In this document: one piece after another, positions 8,934-16,990 of the stretch
How the letters are laid out: the number at the start of each line of letters is the position of its first letter
Numbering within the stretch: the first letter of the stretch is position 1
Assembly (NCBI GenBank): GCA_030606335.1
Contig: JAUWGP010000023.1
Coordinates: 1-40,410 of the forward strand
From: Caldifarciminota bacterium
GTDB lineage: Bacteria > Hydrothermota > UBA3073
Direction: 5' to 3'
DNA: 40,410 nt
Translations under genes and position numbers: made by a program
Notes under the pieces: model-generated
The model's database searches: none
What the model was told of the DNA's origin: nothing
Seen by the model: the letters and a program-made list of their open reading frames with translations, nothing else

Positions 8934-9006
8934 AGCGTAAGGCGTAATCTAAAATCTGTAATTTGCAATCTGAAATCTATGTGTTTTTGGTAGAACAGGA
9001 GATTGG

Positions 9007-9903
9007 ATGAATATTAAAGAGAAAATAGAACGGTTGAAAAATGAGAAAAATGCAGTAATACTTGCACATAACTATCAGGTTTCCGAAGTACAGGAAATTG
9101 CAGATTTTCTTGGTGATTCATTGGATCTCTCAAGGATTGCTCAGGATACAAATGCTCGAATCATAGTATTTGCAGGTGTCAGGTTCATGGCTGAGACAGC
9201 AAAGATATTATCCCCTGAAAAGAAAGTTCTTCTTACAAGGAAGCTTGCTGGATGCCCTATGGCTAAGATGATAACTCCGCATCAACTCAAACGCTGGAAA
9301 AACAAATATCCTGATGCTAAGGTGGTCTCATATGTAAACACAACTGCCAGGATAAAGGCGGAGAGTTATATATGTTGTACATCTGCAAATGCGATAAAGA
9401 TCGTGAACAGTATCGATGCACAGAGAATAATATTTGTTCCTGATAGGAATCTCGCAAACTGGGTATCAAGATATACAACTAAAGAGATAATACCAATTGA
9501 TGGATATTGTTACGTGCATGAGAGATTTCGCAAGGAGGATGTCCTGAGGACAAGAGAGAGGCTTCCAGATGCTGCAATTATAGTACATCCAGAATGCAAA
9601 AAAGAGGTAATTGACCTTGCAGACGAGGTATTCTCAACAGGTGGAATGGTTAAATTTGCAAGAAAAACTGATAAAAAGGTGATAGTCGTCGGAACAGAGG
9701 AGGGGTTAATAGCAAGGCTTAAACGGGAGAATCCAGGAAAAGTATTTTATTCACTTGGTCCTCCAAGGATGTGCAGAGGTATGAAGATGACGAGAATAGA
9801 AGACGTTTTACGCTCACTTGAAAAGGAAATTTATGAAATAAAAATACCAGATGATATTATGGAGAGAGCAGGTTCTGCTCTTGAAAGGATGCTTAAGGTG
9901 TAA
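9007..9903 (+). CDS. nadA: Quinolinate synthase (NadA)
   Basis: NadA condenses iminoaspartate (from NadB) with dihydroxyacetone phosphate to make quinolinate for NAD, using an oxygen-sensitive [4Fe-4S] cluster. The three cluster cysteines are where expected: C83 in AGCPMAK, C168 in GYCYVHERF and C256 in PRMCRGMKM. Other hallmarks are ILAHNYQ near the N-terminus, GVRFMAETAKILSP, VSYVNTTA, FVPDRNLA and HPEC. At 298 residues this is the short NadA form common in thermophiles and anaerobes. A good ribosome site (CAGGAGAT, about 5 nt ahead) supports ATG 9007. No nadB or nadC lies next to it. It is downstream of pdxA under the 7793 promoter. Confidence 0.97.
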   Translation: MNIKEKIERLKNEKNAVILAHNYQVSEVQEIADFLGDSLDLSRIAQDTNARIIVFAGVRFMAETAKILSPEKKVLLTRKLAGCPMAKMITPHQLKRWKNKYPDAKVVSYVNTTARIKAESYICCTSANAIKIVNSIDAQRIIFVPDRNLANWVSRYTTKEIIPIDGYCYVHERFRKEDVLRTRERLPDAAIIVHPECKKEVIDLADEVFSTGGMVKFARKTDKKVIVVGTEEGLIARLKRENPGKVFYSLGPPRMCRGMKMTRIEDVLRSLEKEIYEIKIPDDIMERAGSALERMLKV

Positions 9904-9914
9904 TAAGGATATTA

Positions 9915-10075
9915 ATGAATGAGATTGCCACGCTCCCGCTCGCAATGACAGACTCTTTCTCGTCATTGCGAGGAGTCCGTCGATTGACGGACGACGAAGC
10001 AATCTCATATTAAGAGGACTGGTTATACAGGAATGAGATTGCCACGCTCCCGCTGGTCACTCGCAATGACAAATC
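9915..10075. repeat. Cluster of three GTCATTGCGAG...GCAATCTCAT repeats
   Basis: Inverted copy 9920-9949, direct copy 9962-10008 carrying a GTCCGTCG/CGACGGAC hairpin, and inverted copy ~10033-10071. They sit after nadA and before the end of the C25 peptidase, where they could act as a bidirectional transcript end. The rest of the gap (10076-10188) shows nothing else. Confidence 0.8.
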
Positions 10076-10188
10076 AAGCGTATGAAATTGCAGCTTCCTG
10101 ACTCTAATTAGGAGTCGCATTGACAGGTGTCCTCTTGTCTGTCATCACGAGAGTTCGGTAGACAGGAAACAATCACCAAATAATTAGC

Positions 10189-13100
10189 TCAACGAAGAAG
10201 AATTAGTTTCTTTGTGATGCTTGACCCACTTGCTTCAAGTCGATAGAAGTAAACCCCGCCTGGTACTAATTTCCCTCTATCATTCCTTCCATCCCATAAC
10301 ACAGATAACACAGATTTTCGGGGATTACACAGATTAAAAGTGCGGACGAGACGACCCGAGAGGTCGTAGATGCGTAAGGCGTAAGGCGTAGGGTGTAAGT
10401 AGTCTTCACCGATAACCGATAACTGATAACTAATAACCGTCTTTTTGCTGAAAGGATTTGGATAGTTCTGGAAAAGTAAAAATTGCAATTCTTCTTCCTC
10501 TACTCCAAGATATGTCGGCTGGACTAATACATCATCGATATACCATCCTTCTCCACATCTCGAACCATTCGAGATAAATCTGAATAGTATTCTTATCTCT
10601 GTTCCCGCTGGGATGAATGAAAGGTCATATACTGATTTATACCAGTAAGGGAATGAGTTATAAACTGAATCAAGAGCACCTCCTGAGCCAATGAAATCCA
10701 AGAGATAGAACTCAGATGAGTCTATAACTCCAATATAAAGACCATCGCAACCAGGGCATGCGAGGTCTTCAAGTCCAGCCATATCAAACCAGTGCCAGAA
10801 TGATAGTTCTGAGTTATCATCTATATAAAATGGTGGGGATAAGAGTGAATCACAGACAAGTGTACTATACTGCCTTGTCAGGCTGTCACCACAATAGAAT
10901 GAGTGAGAAGGTGAAAAACTCCTATATTCATCTATATGCCAGTCTCCTGTGGTATACCATACGGTATGTCTTTCAAAATCATCAAATAATCCATAACAAC
11001 CTATGGAAATTGTAAATGTATCAATAATTCCATAATCTACCATACACTGTGAGAGGTATGGTGATGGACAATCAGGAGAAACAGTAAAATCAAAGCCTAA
11101 GGTAACAGAACTATCAGGGAGCACCGAATCAATATATGTCTCACTTCGGTCAAATTGAACAAAACTATCAAGAGAAAAGACATTCACTGTAATTTCCCAT
11201 GCTGTTCCAAAACCAATATTTTTTATACCCAAAAAAACCATTCCAGAATCACCTGCATCCACAGGACCATCCTTATGTACACCTGTAAGTTCGAGTATTG
11301 GCTTCTTTACAATCTCATTAAACTGTCCAATCTCGGAGAGTGAGAATCTTATCAAATGACCGTTTTGAGCAGATTCTGATACCGAGAATGTAAATATTAC
11401 AGTATCTACTCCAGATGGGGTTAGCTGAGTAAGAGTATCCAGCCCATTAATTATGAATGTGAGCATATCATCTGTAGTAAGAATAACCTCACTTGCCTCT
11501 GATGCAGAACTCCCATAGTTTCTAATAAGACAGATAAGATTAACTGTGTCCCCCGGGTTTAGTTCCGTATTTGTATAATGGGCTTCGAGCGAGAGATATG
11601 CACCATCATTAAACACATAGATTGAATCCTCAAAGGGAAGTATATTTGTACCGCTGACTGTGATATAAGCATAACCAACAGTGCTTGTGGATAGACCAAG
11701 CTCTACCTCGCCACAGGAATTTGTCAAACCCCTCTTGTAATCATCACCCTCATAGGTTATCATCACCCCCTCTATGGGTAACCCTTCAGTAGATAGCACC
11801 TGGATAAAAAGCGAAAATTCACCTGCAGGTATAGTATCCGGGAATACAGCTATAACCTCTTCGGGAGTATCTGTCCAGATTGGCATTTCCGGGTCTCCAA
11901 AAAGGTTTATCTGATACTCACACCACCTGTATACATTCCCATAACCCGCAAGGCCTGCATAGTATGCCTTTGATTGAGCAAGTGCTATACCAATGTTTAT
12001 AATAGAATCGACAAATAATGCCTGAAAGAACTTATTATCAAATATATCCGAGTAGCCATATCCCGGATTCCCGGGGGAACCCCATCCGTATCTTGAATTC
12101 CCTAAATAGGCAATACCACCCCCATCTGTTGCATTCATGAAATGTTCACCTATACAATCATAGTCAAATGCACCTGTCCAGCAGCCAATTGAATAAAGAA
12201 TACCTAGTTTGTCGCCATTGATAAGACCGTCCATGTCCCAATTCCTTATCCATCCTGGATGCATTGAAATGATATCAATCCAACCGTGCCCATCATGGTT
12301 CATTATGTGCTTCCCCTCATTTATTGTATCTATAACACCCTCTGCACTACCAGTTCCGTCTCTCTCATATAGTTTAGTCACAATAAAGTTAGATGGTATA
12401 AATTGACTATCTATCATATCCTTATGAACGGCACCATCAGTAATAGGGTCATCCCACAGAACCATCGCAAAGAAGAGTGCCTTAGTTAAATAGTCTGTAG
12501 GAGGTGACTTTTCATACATCAATAACTTTGCCACAAAATTCTGAACCTCAGGAATGCTATTAACAGGTGCTCTACCAACAAATACATCTGCCAACATATC
12601 AATAGAATCCTCAACCTCACCAAATATCCCGTCACCATCAAGGTCCCAGTCTCCATCGATGTCCGAGTAATAAAGGTCACAAGGTATACTGTCCTCATCA
12701 AACTGCATACCAGCACCACACTCAAATGCAAATGCAAGTCTCGAGGGAACTACATCCGCATCCCCACCAAGTAAAACCCATACCACGCCAGAGTCCTCAT
12801 TCTGACTTTTAATAAACTCTCTAATCTTCTCCTGATTATCCCTTCCCTGACTGGTGCTATATATCTCCTGTGTTGTTACCACCTTCGTAGGAACTCCCTT
12901 TCTGGTTTTCCATTCTCTTAGTGGTTCAAAATAAGGTGCAAGATAGTCGTTTGTTATAATGAGATACTCATAACCTGCATAGTCATTCTTAAAATCCTCT
13001 ACTGACACGAGTTTATCATCTAATAATGATACATCACCCTCTATTATTACATCCTGGTAAAGAGTAAGAACCCTATCTACTGGTCTGTATTGAAGTGGAT

Positions 13101-13488
13101 AAATGAGAATAGACTCAACCCTCTTATTACGAGTGTTCCCTCCCTTAAGCCTTTCGAATCCTTTACCTGGATACTCATTATTTGCCCTGTACACATTGAC
13201 GTCAGGCTTAATCAGTTTAATATCCTTCTGTGATAGTATCGTGGGGGGTTGTAATGGGGGTATATAGAATTCTCCAAGAACAACAGGGTTCTTATAGTTT
13301 ACCGATATATCTCCATCACCCCTGATTATAAGATGAACTACATATCCTGGAATGGCTGGTTCACCAACATTAAGGGTTAAAACACCATTCTTTAGGTAGG
13401 AATAACCATCTCCTCTCAACTCAACATCAAGAGGAGAGAAAGAAAGGTGTTCAACTGTAAGGAGTGTAATTAAAAGAAAGATGTTCAT
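10189..13488 (-). CDS. Secreted gingipain-like peptidase (family C25) with T9SS-type sorting domain
   Basis: A large secreted cysteine peptidase. The N-terminal ~18 residues form a short hydrophobic signal. Residues ~170-210 (EYLIITNDYLAPYFEPLREW) start the C25 caspase-like fold. The catalytic pair is visible as NHDGHGW (His398/His401) and YSIGCWTGAFD (Cys436), followed by GEHF and YLGNSRYGWG. DLDGDGIFGEVED near 290 looks like a Ca-binding EF-type loop. Ig/CARDB-like beta domains follow (~560-800), then a lectin/MAM-like module with paired cysteines (~840-1000), then the sorting tail QNYPNPFSKKTVISYQL ... IYDLSGRLVRTF ... PGGVYFYRLEASG ... KKLILLR. The tail contains two repeat-like insertions (see findings). 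The promoter puts transcription start about 2 nt before the ATG, so the mRNA is probably leaderless. It likely digests protein outside the cell. Confidence 0.88.
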   Translation of the reverse strand: MNIFLLITLLTVEHLSFSPLDVELRGDGYSYLKNGVLTLNVGEPAIPGYVVHLIIRGDGDISVNYKNPVVLGEFYIPPLQPPTILSQKDIKLIKPDVNVYRANNEYPGKGFERLKGGNTRNKRVESILIYPLQYRPVDRVLTLYQDVIIEGDVSLLDDKLVSVEDFKNDYAGYEYLIITNDYLAPYFEPLREWKTRKGVPTKVVTTQEIYSTSQGRDNQEKIREFIKSQNEDSGVVWVLLGGDADVVPSRLAFAFECGAGMQFDEDSIPCDLYYSDIDGDWDLDGDGIFGEVEDSIDMLADVFVGRAPVNSIPEVQNFVAKLLMYEKSPPTDYLTKALFFAMVLWDDPITDGAVHKDMIDSQFIPSNFIVTKLYERDGTGSAEGVIDTINEGKHIMNHDGHGWIDIISMHPGWIRNWDMDGLINGDKLGILYSIGCWTGAFDYDCIGEHFMNATDGGGIAYLGNSRYGWGSPGNPGYGYSDIFDNKFFQALFVDSIINIGIALAQSKAYYAGLAGYGNVYRWCEYQINLFGDPEMPIWTDTPEEVIAVFPDTIPAGEFSLFIQVLSTEGLPIEGVMITYEGDDYKRGLTNSCGEVELGLSTSTVGYAYITVSGTNILPFEDSIYVFNDGAYLSLEAHYTNTELNPGDTVNLICLIRNYGSSASEASEVILTTDDMLTFIINGLDTLTQLTPSGVDTVIFTFSVSESAQNGHLIRFSLSEIGQFNEIVKKPILELTGVHKDGPVDAGDSGMVFLGIKNIGFGTAWEITVNVFSLDSFVQFDRSETYIDSVLPDSSVTLGFDFTVSPDCPSPYLSQCMVDYGIIDTFTISIGCYGLFDDFERHTVWYTTGDWHIDEYRSFSPSHSFYCGDSLTRQYSTLVCDSLLSPPFYIDDNSELSFWHWFDMAGLEDLACPGCDGLYIGVIDSSEFYLLDFIGSGGALDSVYNSFPYWYKSVYDLSFIPAGTEIRILFRFISNGSRCGEGWYIDDVLVQPTYLGVEEEELQFLLFQNYPNPFSKKTVISYQLSVIGEDYLHPTPYALRIYDLSGRLVRTFNLCNPRKSVLSVLWDGRNDRGKLVPGGVYFYRLEASGSSITKKLILLR

Positions 13489-13496
13489 TGAAAAAT

Positions 13497-13525
13497 ATTA
13501 TAAACCCAAAAATAAAAAATGTCAA
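13497..13525 (-). promoter_or_regulatory. Promoter of the C25 peptidase (leaderless)
   Basis: On the - strand: TTGACA (13520-13525), 17-bp spacer, TATAAT (13497-13502). The expected start is near 13490 and the ATG begins at 13488, so there is no room for a ribosome site. Confidence 0.8.
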
Positions 13526-13575
13526 GGAAAATTTTAAAGATACTTAGTTCTAATCTGAAACAACAATCATTCCGC

Positions 13576-13604
13576 TTGACACAACCTTGATTATGTGGTA
13601 TAAT
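13576..13604 (+). promoter_or_regulatory. Promoter of folC
   Basis: TTGACA (13576-13581), 17-bp spacer, TGG-extended TATAAT (13599-13604). Expected start ~13611, giving a ~28-nt leader containing AAGGAG. Confidence 0.8.
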
Positions 13605-13638
13605 TAATCAACTTATTATCCACTACAAGGAGTTCTAA

Positions 13639-14955
13639 TTGACATACGAAGATGCAATAGCATATTTGTACTCATTTGTTGACTACGAAAAACTTACCTC
13701 ACCATCATACGAGAAAAAAGAGCGCAGCCCTGCGAAGTTTAAGAGATTTTTAAGTGATATTGGTTCACCTGAAAAGTGTTTTCCTGTCATCCATATAACA
13801 GGAACCAAGGGTAAGGGCTCTGTGGCTTTGATGCTTACAAGTATATTCAAAGAGATGGCTCTTTTGGTTGGAACCTATATCTCTCCACACTTAATCGATG
13901 TAAGAGAGAGGATAATGCTAAATGGTCATCCTATAAGTAGAGAAGATTTCTTAAAACTATTTGTTAAAATATTACCTGTTATAAAAAAAAGAAACCGAAA
14001 TAGATCATACAGAACTGTGTTTGAAATACTTACAGCAATCGCATTTTTATATTTTAAAGAATCCAAGATTGATATAGGAATGATTGAGGTTGGACTCGGT
14101 GGAAAATTGGATGCTACGAATGTATTCGAGAGAAGCACCGTGGTAATAACTAACATATCACTCGACCATACAAATATTCTTGGAAATACTCTTAAAGAGA
14201 TAGCAGAAGATAAATCAGAGATAATAAAACCAGATTCCCTTGTTGTCTCGTCTCCCCAAATAGAAGAGGTAATGAGCATTATAAGGGAAAAGTCACTTGT
14301 AAGAAACTGCAAGTTTATAAATACGGGAGATTATGGTTGCACTATAAGGGAAAAGAACGAAGATGGAAGCGTATTTGATGTGACGACAGATAAGGATGAG
14401 TATAGAGATTTGGAACTTACATTACTCGGAAGTTTTCAGATAGAGAATGCAATCACAGCAATAGGGGTAGTGCAGGAATTTGAATATTCAAACATTCAAA
14501 CATTCGAATATGTAAACATAGATGTTTTAAAGCAGGGGCTGGCATCTATATATTGGAGGGGACGACTTGAGGTGCTTCATAGAACCCCGTATCTTATAGT
14601 GGATGGGGCACATAATCCCTATTCAATGGAAATACTTGCAAAAGAGATTAAAGATATATTTAATTATAAAAGGCTTATCCTTATTTTTGGTGTAAATAGA
14701 GATAAACAAATCAGAAAGATGCTGGATGCTATAGTTCCTATATCAAATGAAATTATTTTCACCAAGATAGATTTTCCACGAAGTGCAGAACCCGCTCTTA
14801 TAAGGAATATGTTAGTGGGGAAGTCAACAAAGATTTCAAAAGATATAAAAGAGGCACTAAAAATTGCCTATAAGACAGCAAACAAAGAAGACCTGATTTT
14901 AGTCACTGGTTCTCTGTATCTTGTTGGCGAAGCTATTAAATATGTTGAATGTTAG
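13639..14955 (+). CDS. folC: Folylpolyglutamate synthase / dihydrofolate synthase
   Basis: Mur-ligase-family enzyme that adds glutamate to dihydropteroate/folates using ATP. Seen: P-loop HITGTKGKGSVA (G55-S61), SPHLIDVRERI, the IGMIEVGLGGKLDATNV metal/omega-loop region, TNISLDHTNILGNT, and the C-terminal-domain VDGAHNPYSM followed by LIFGVNRDK. At 438 residues it is typical. The start is TTG 13639: AAGGAG at 13627-13632 is six nt ahead, and the protein then begins TYEDAIAYLYS as family members do. At residues ~281-293 the sequence EYSNIQTFEYVNI is encoded by ATTCAAACATTC-type repeat DNA, an apparent in-frame insertion at the domain junction. It is divergent from the C25 peptidase. Confidence 0.94.
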   Translation: MTYEDAIAYLYSFVDYEKLTSPSYEKKERSPAKFKRFLSDIGSPEKCFPVIHITGTKGKGSVALMLTSIFKEMALLVGTYISPHLIDVRERIMLNGHPISREDFLKLFVKILPVIKKRNRNRSYRTVFEILTAIAFLYFKESKIDIGMIEVGLGGKLDATNVFERSTVVITNISLDHTNILGNTLKEIAEDKSEIIKPDSLVVSSPQIEEVMSIIREKSLVRNCKFINTGDYGCTIREKNEDGSVFDVTTDKDEYRDLELTLLGSFQIENAITAIGVVQEFEYSNIQTFEYVNIDVLKQGLASIYWRGRLEVLHRTPYLIVDGAHNPYSMEILAKEIKDIFNYKRLILIFGVNRDKQIRKMLDAIVPISNEIIFTKIDFPRSAEPALIRNMLVGKSTKISKDIKEALKIAYKTANKEDLILVTGSLYLVGEAIKYVEC

Positions 14956-15195
14956 ATGTGAAATGTTAAATGTTGAATGTTTAATGTTGGATGTTATTGT
15001 AGGAGTCCGTCGTTTGACGGACGATAATTAGAGGAAATGTTAAATGTTGAATGAGATAAGAGTTGATTAGTTGATTAGTTAATTGGTTGATTAGGTTAAA
15101 TGATATTGGGAAGGAATAGTAAATCGACAATTAAAAGTAGGAGTCCGTCGTTTGACGGACGATATGTAGGAGCGACTTCCCAGTCGCGATAAGAA
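14950..15195. repeat. Mixed tandem and hairpin repeats between folC and the PASTA gene
   Basis: Degenerate AATGTTGAATGTTAAATG tandem repeats run from the folC stop to ~14995 and recur at 15037-15052 and 15200-15218. TTGATTAG units lie at ~15062-15092. Three GTAGGAG-hairpin-GATA modules are at 14999-15027, 15138-15164 and 15165-15191; the first two have stem GTCCGTC/GACGGAC and the third GCGACT/AGTCGC. No gene is seen. Confidence 0.8.
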
Positions 15196-15243
15196 GGAAA
15201 TGGAATGTTGAATGTTCTAAGGTGGTAGGTAATTGAATTTTTC

Positions 15244-15272
15244 TTGACATAATTCTGTTTATATGTTATAAT
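15244..15272 (+). promoter_or_regulatory. Promoter of the PASTA gene (leaderless)
   Basis: TTGACA (15244-15249), 17-bp spacer, TGT-extended TATAAT (15267-15272). The expected start coincides with the A of the ATG at 15279. Confidence 0.85.
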
Positions 15273-15278
15273 ACGACC

Positions 15279-15995
15279 ATGATTAAACTTCTTAAAATAG
15301 CAGGTCTGTTCCTAACCTTTATGGCGGGGATTTTCCTTTTAGGCTTTTTAATAGCAAATTATATCATTATGCCCATATATGTAAGGTCATCAAAGGAGGT
15401 TGAGGTTCCCGACATCTGTGGATTCGAACTTGAACATGCAAAAGAACTTTTAAATACAAAACATCTATCAGGAGAACTGGATATTGAAAGATTTACTGAG
15501 GGAATTCCACCGGGGATAGTTGTCTCACAGAGACCTACTCCTGGCAGGATAGTAAAACAGGGTAAAAAGATATATCTCACCGTCTCCAAAGGTGAGGAAT
15601 CAGTAAGGGTCCCGTATATAATAGGACTTGATATAAACCAGACAAACAATATACTTGCAAGTAGTGGTCTATTCTTTGGAGAAATTTCTAACAGGCATTC
15701 CCCATTAAAAGAGAATACAGTCATTTCCACCAACCCTTCAGCTGAATCAATCGTACCAAGGGGTAGTAGGATTAACCTTGTTCTCTCACGTGGACCATTA
15801 ACTTTCAATATACCAGACCTTACTGGATTCAGTCTGGAAAATGCAAAGAGAAAGATAGCTCGTCTGGGTCTCGAACTGGGTGATATCACCTATACTACAA
15901 ATTCTCCAATGTGCAACACCGTTATTCTACAATCCCCTATCGCAGGTGAGGAAGTAAACCAGGGAGATAAAGTAAATCTTATACTTGGCGAGTGA
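15279..15995 (+). CDS. Membrane-anchored protein with three PASTA domains
   Basis: One transmembrane helix (~8-30, GLFLTFMAGIFLLGFLIANY) is followed by three consecutive PASTA domains: ~36-100 (VEVPDICGFELEHAKELL ... TVSKG), ~101-168 (VRVPYIIGLDINQTNNIL ... VLSRG) and ~169-238 (FNIPDLTGFSLENAKRKI ... LILGE). PASTA modules bind peptidoglycan fragments or beta-lactams in Ser/Thr kinases and PBPs. Here there is no kinase or transpeptidase domain, so it is a stand-alone periplasmic PASTA protein; a cell-wall role is inferred. There is no upstream ribosome site, and promoter position predicts a leaderless message. A 238-residue length is normal for kinase-free PASTA proteins. Confidence 0.9.
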   Translation: MIKLLKIAGLFLTFMAGIFLLGFLIANYIIMPIYVRSSKEVEVPDICGFELEHAKELLNTKHLSGELDIERFTEGIPPGIVVSQRPTPGRIVKQGKKIYLTVSKGEESVRVPYIIGLDINQTNNILASSGLFFGEISNRHSPLKENTVISTNPSAESIVPRGSRINLVLSRGPLTFNIPDLTGFSLENAKRKIARLGLELGDITYTTNSPMCNTVILQSPIAGEEVNQGDKVNLILGE

Positions 15996-16019
15996 CTCTG
16001 AAAAAATCACGAGCCTTTT

Positions 16020-16335
16020 CCTTCTTAAATTTCCTTAAAAAAATAATCAGTTCAGCTCCATTTTAGTTGATTCAAATACAGAACGCTGTCATTGTGAGGA
16101 GTCCGTCGTTCTTCTTATCGGACGACCTTCCTGACACCTGCCTGCCGGTAGGCAGGGTAGGCAGGCGAAGCAATCTCCAAAACCACCTCGTCTTTGCGAG
16201 CCGTAGGCGAAGCAATCTCATATTTAGGGAATTAGTAGTAAGAATAGGATTGCCACGTCCGTCAAGAAGTGCGACGGACTCGCAATGACGCATCCTTTTT
16301 TATGTCATTGTGAAGCAATCTCGTATTTGGAGGGA
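16020..16335. repeat. Dense block of GCAATCTC-type repeats between convergent genes
   Basis: Copies at ~16088-16181 (interrupted by a second palindrome, GCCTGCCGGTAGGCAGG), 16192-16222, 16246-16290 (inverted, stem GTCCGTC/GACGGAC) and ~16300-16325. They separate the convergent PASTA and CinA-like genes. Short open frames across them on both strands are translations of repeat DNA and not genes. The remaining sequence to 16400 shows nothing recognisable. Confidence 0.8.
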
Positions 16336-16400
16336 GTATGTATTGCAAGGCTTAAGCCTTGCAATTAGAGATAAACCAAAAGCTAAATAGGGATTGTAAT

Positions 16401-16982
16401 TCATGAAGTATGAATAGTAAGAAGATACTGTCTTACCAGTTGCAACACCTTCTGAGCCGACATTTCTTTAATCATTAATCTATTACCTTTAAAGATATTT
16501 CTCTCACATATATCTCCTTTAATCCCGCTTACTGCGGTATATACAAGACCAACTGGCTTTTTTATAGTTCCACCTTCCGGTCCCGCTATACCCGTAGTCG
16601 ATGCACCAATATCTGAGCCTGTAGTCTTTCTTATTCCTTTAGCCATTTCCAGTGCTGTCTCCTCACTAACAGCCCCAAACTTTCTTAGTGTCTCATCCTT
16701 CACATTCAGCATAACCTTTTTCAAGTCATTTGAGTACACAATCACTCCACCAAGAAAGTATTTGGAACTCCCGGGGACATTCGTTATTCTATGCATGACA
16801 AGTCCCCCTGTAAGTGATTCTGCAAAAGCTATTTTAAAACCCATCTTATTTAATAGTCTACCTATAATCACCTCAAGCGTATCCTCATCTTCTCCATAAA
16901 CTGCATCACCAAATTCATTCTTAAGAATATTTCGAACCTCCTCTATGTCATTCTCATCTTCTCGGGTTATCCTTATATCCAC
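16401..16982 (-). CDS. CinA C-terminal domain protein (nicotinamide-nucleotide amidase type), N-terminally reduced
   Basis: The C-terminal amidase domain of CinA/PncC, which deamidates NMN to nicotinate mononucleotide. Motifs: AFAESLTGGLV, NVPGSSKYFLGGVIVYSNDLK, GAVSEETALEMAKGI and STTGIAGPEGGT. The first ~45 residues (ITREDENDIEEVRNIL ... FGDAVYGEDEDTLE) match the linker/KH-like region that precedes this domain in full-length CinA, but the N-terminal molybdopterin-binding-like (COG1058) domain is absent. At 193 residues it is between stand-alone PncC (~160) and CinA (~410). The start GTG 16982 directly abuts AAGGAG, which is too close to be an ideal ribosome site; no better start is in frame. 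It follows glycerate kinase by 8 bp, so translational coupling is likely. NAD salvage fits with nadA nearby. Confidence 0.85.
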   Translation of the reverse strand: MDIRITREDENDIEEVRNILKNEFGDAVYGEDEDTLEVIIGRLLNKMGFKIAFAESLTGGLVMHRITNVPGSSKYFLGGVIVYSNDLKKVMLNVKDETLRKFGAVSEETALEMAKGIRKTTGSDIGASTTGIAGPEGGTIKKPVGLVYTAVSGIKGDICERNIFKGNRLMIKEMSAQKVLQLVRQYLLTIHTS

Positions 16983-16990
16983 TCCTTCTT

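Noticed and set aside
15359..15889. 176-residue open frame antisense to the PASTA gene
   Set aside because: It is a shadow of the real gene in the opposite strand: Ser/Pro/Leu-rich, no ribosome site, no recognisable domain.
16067..16293. Overlapping 73-residue frames on both strands
   Set aside because: They are translations of the palindromic GCAATCTC repeats; similar frames occur at 9814-10008, 24405-24632 and 26872-27066.
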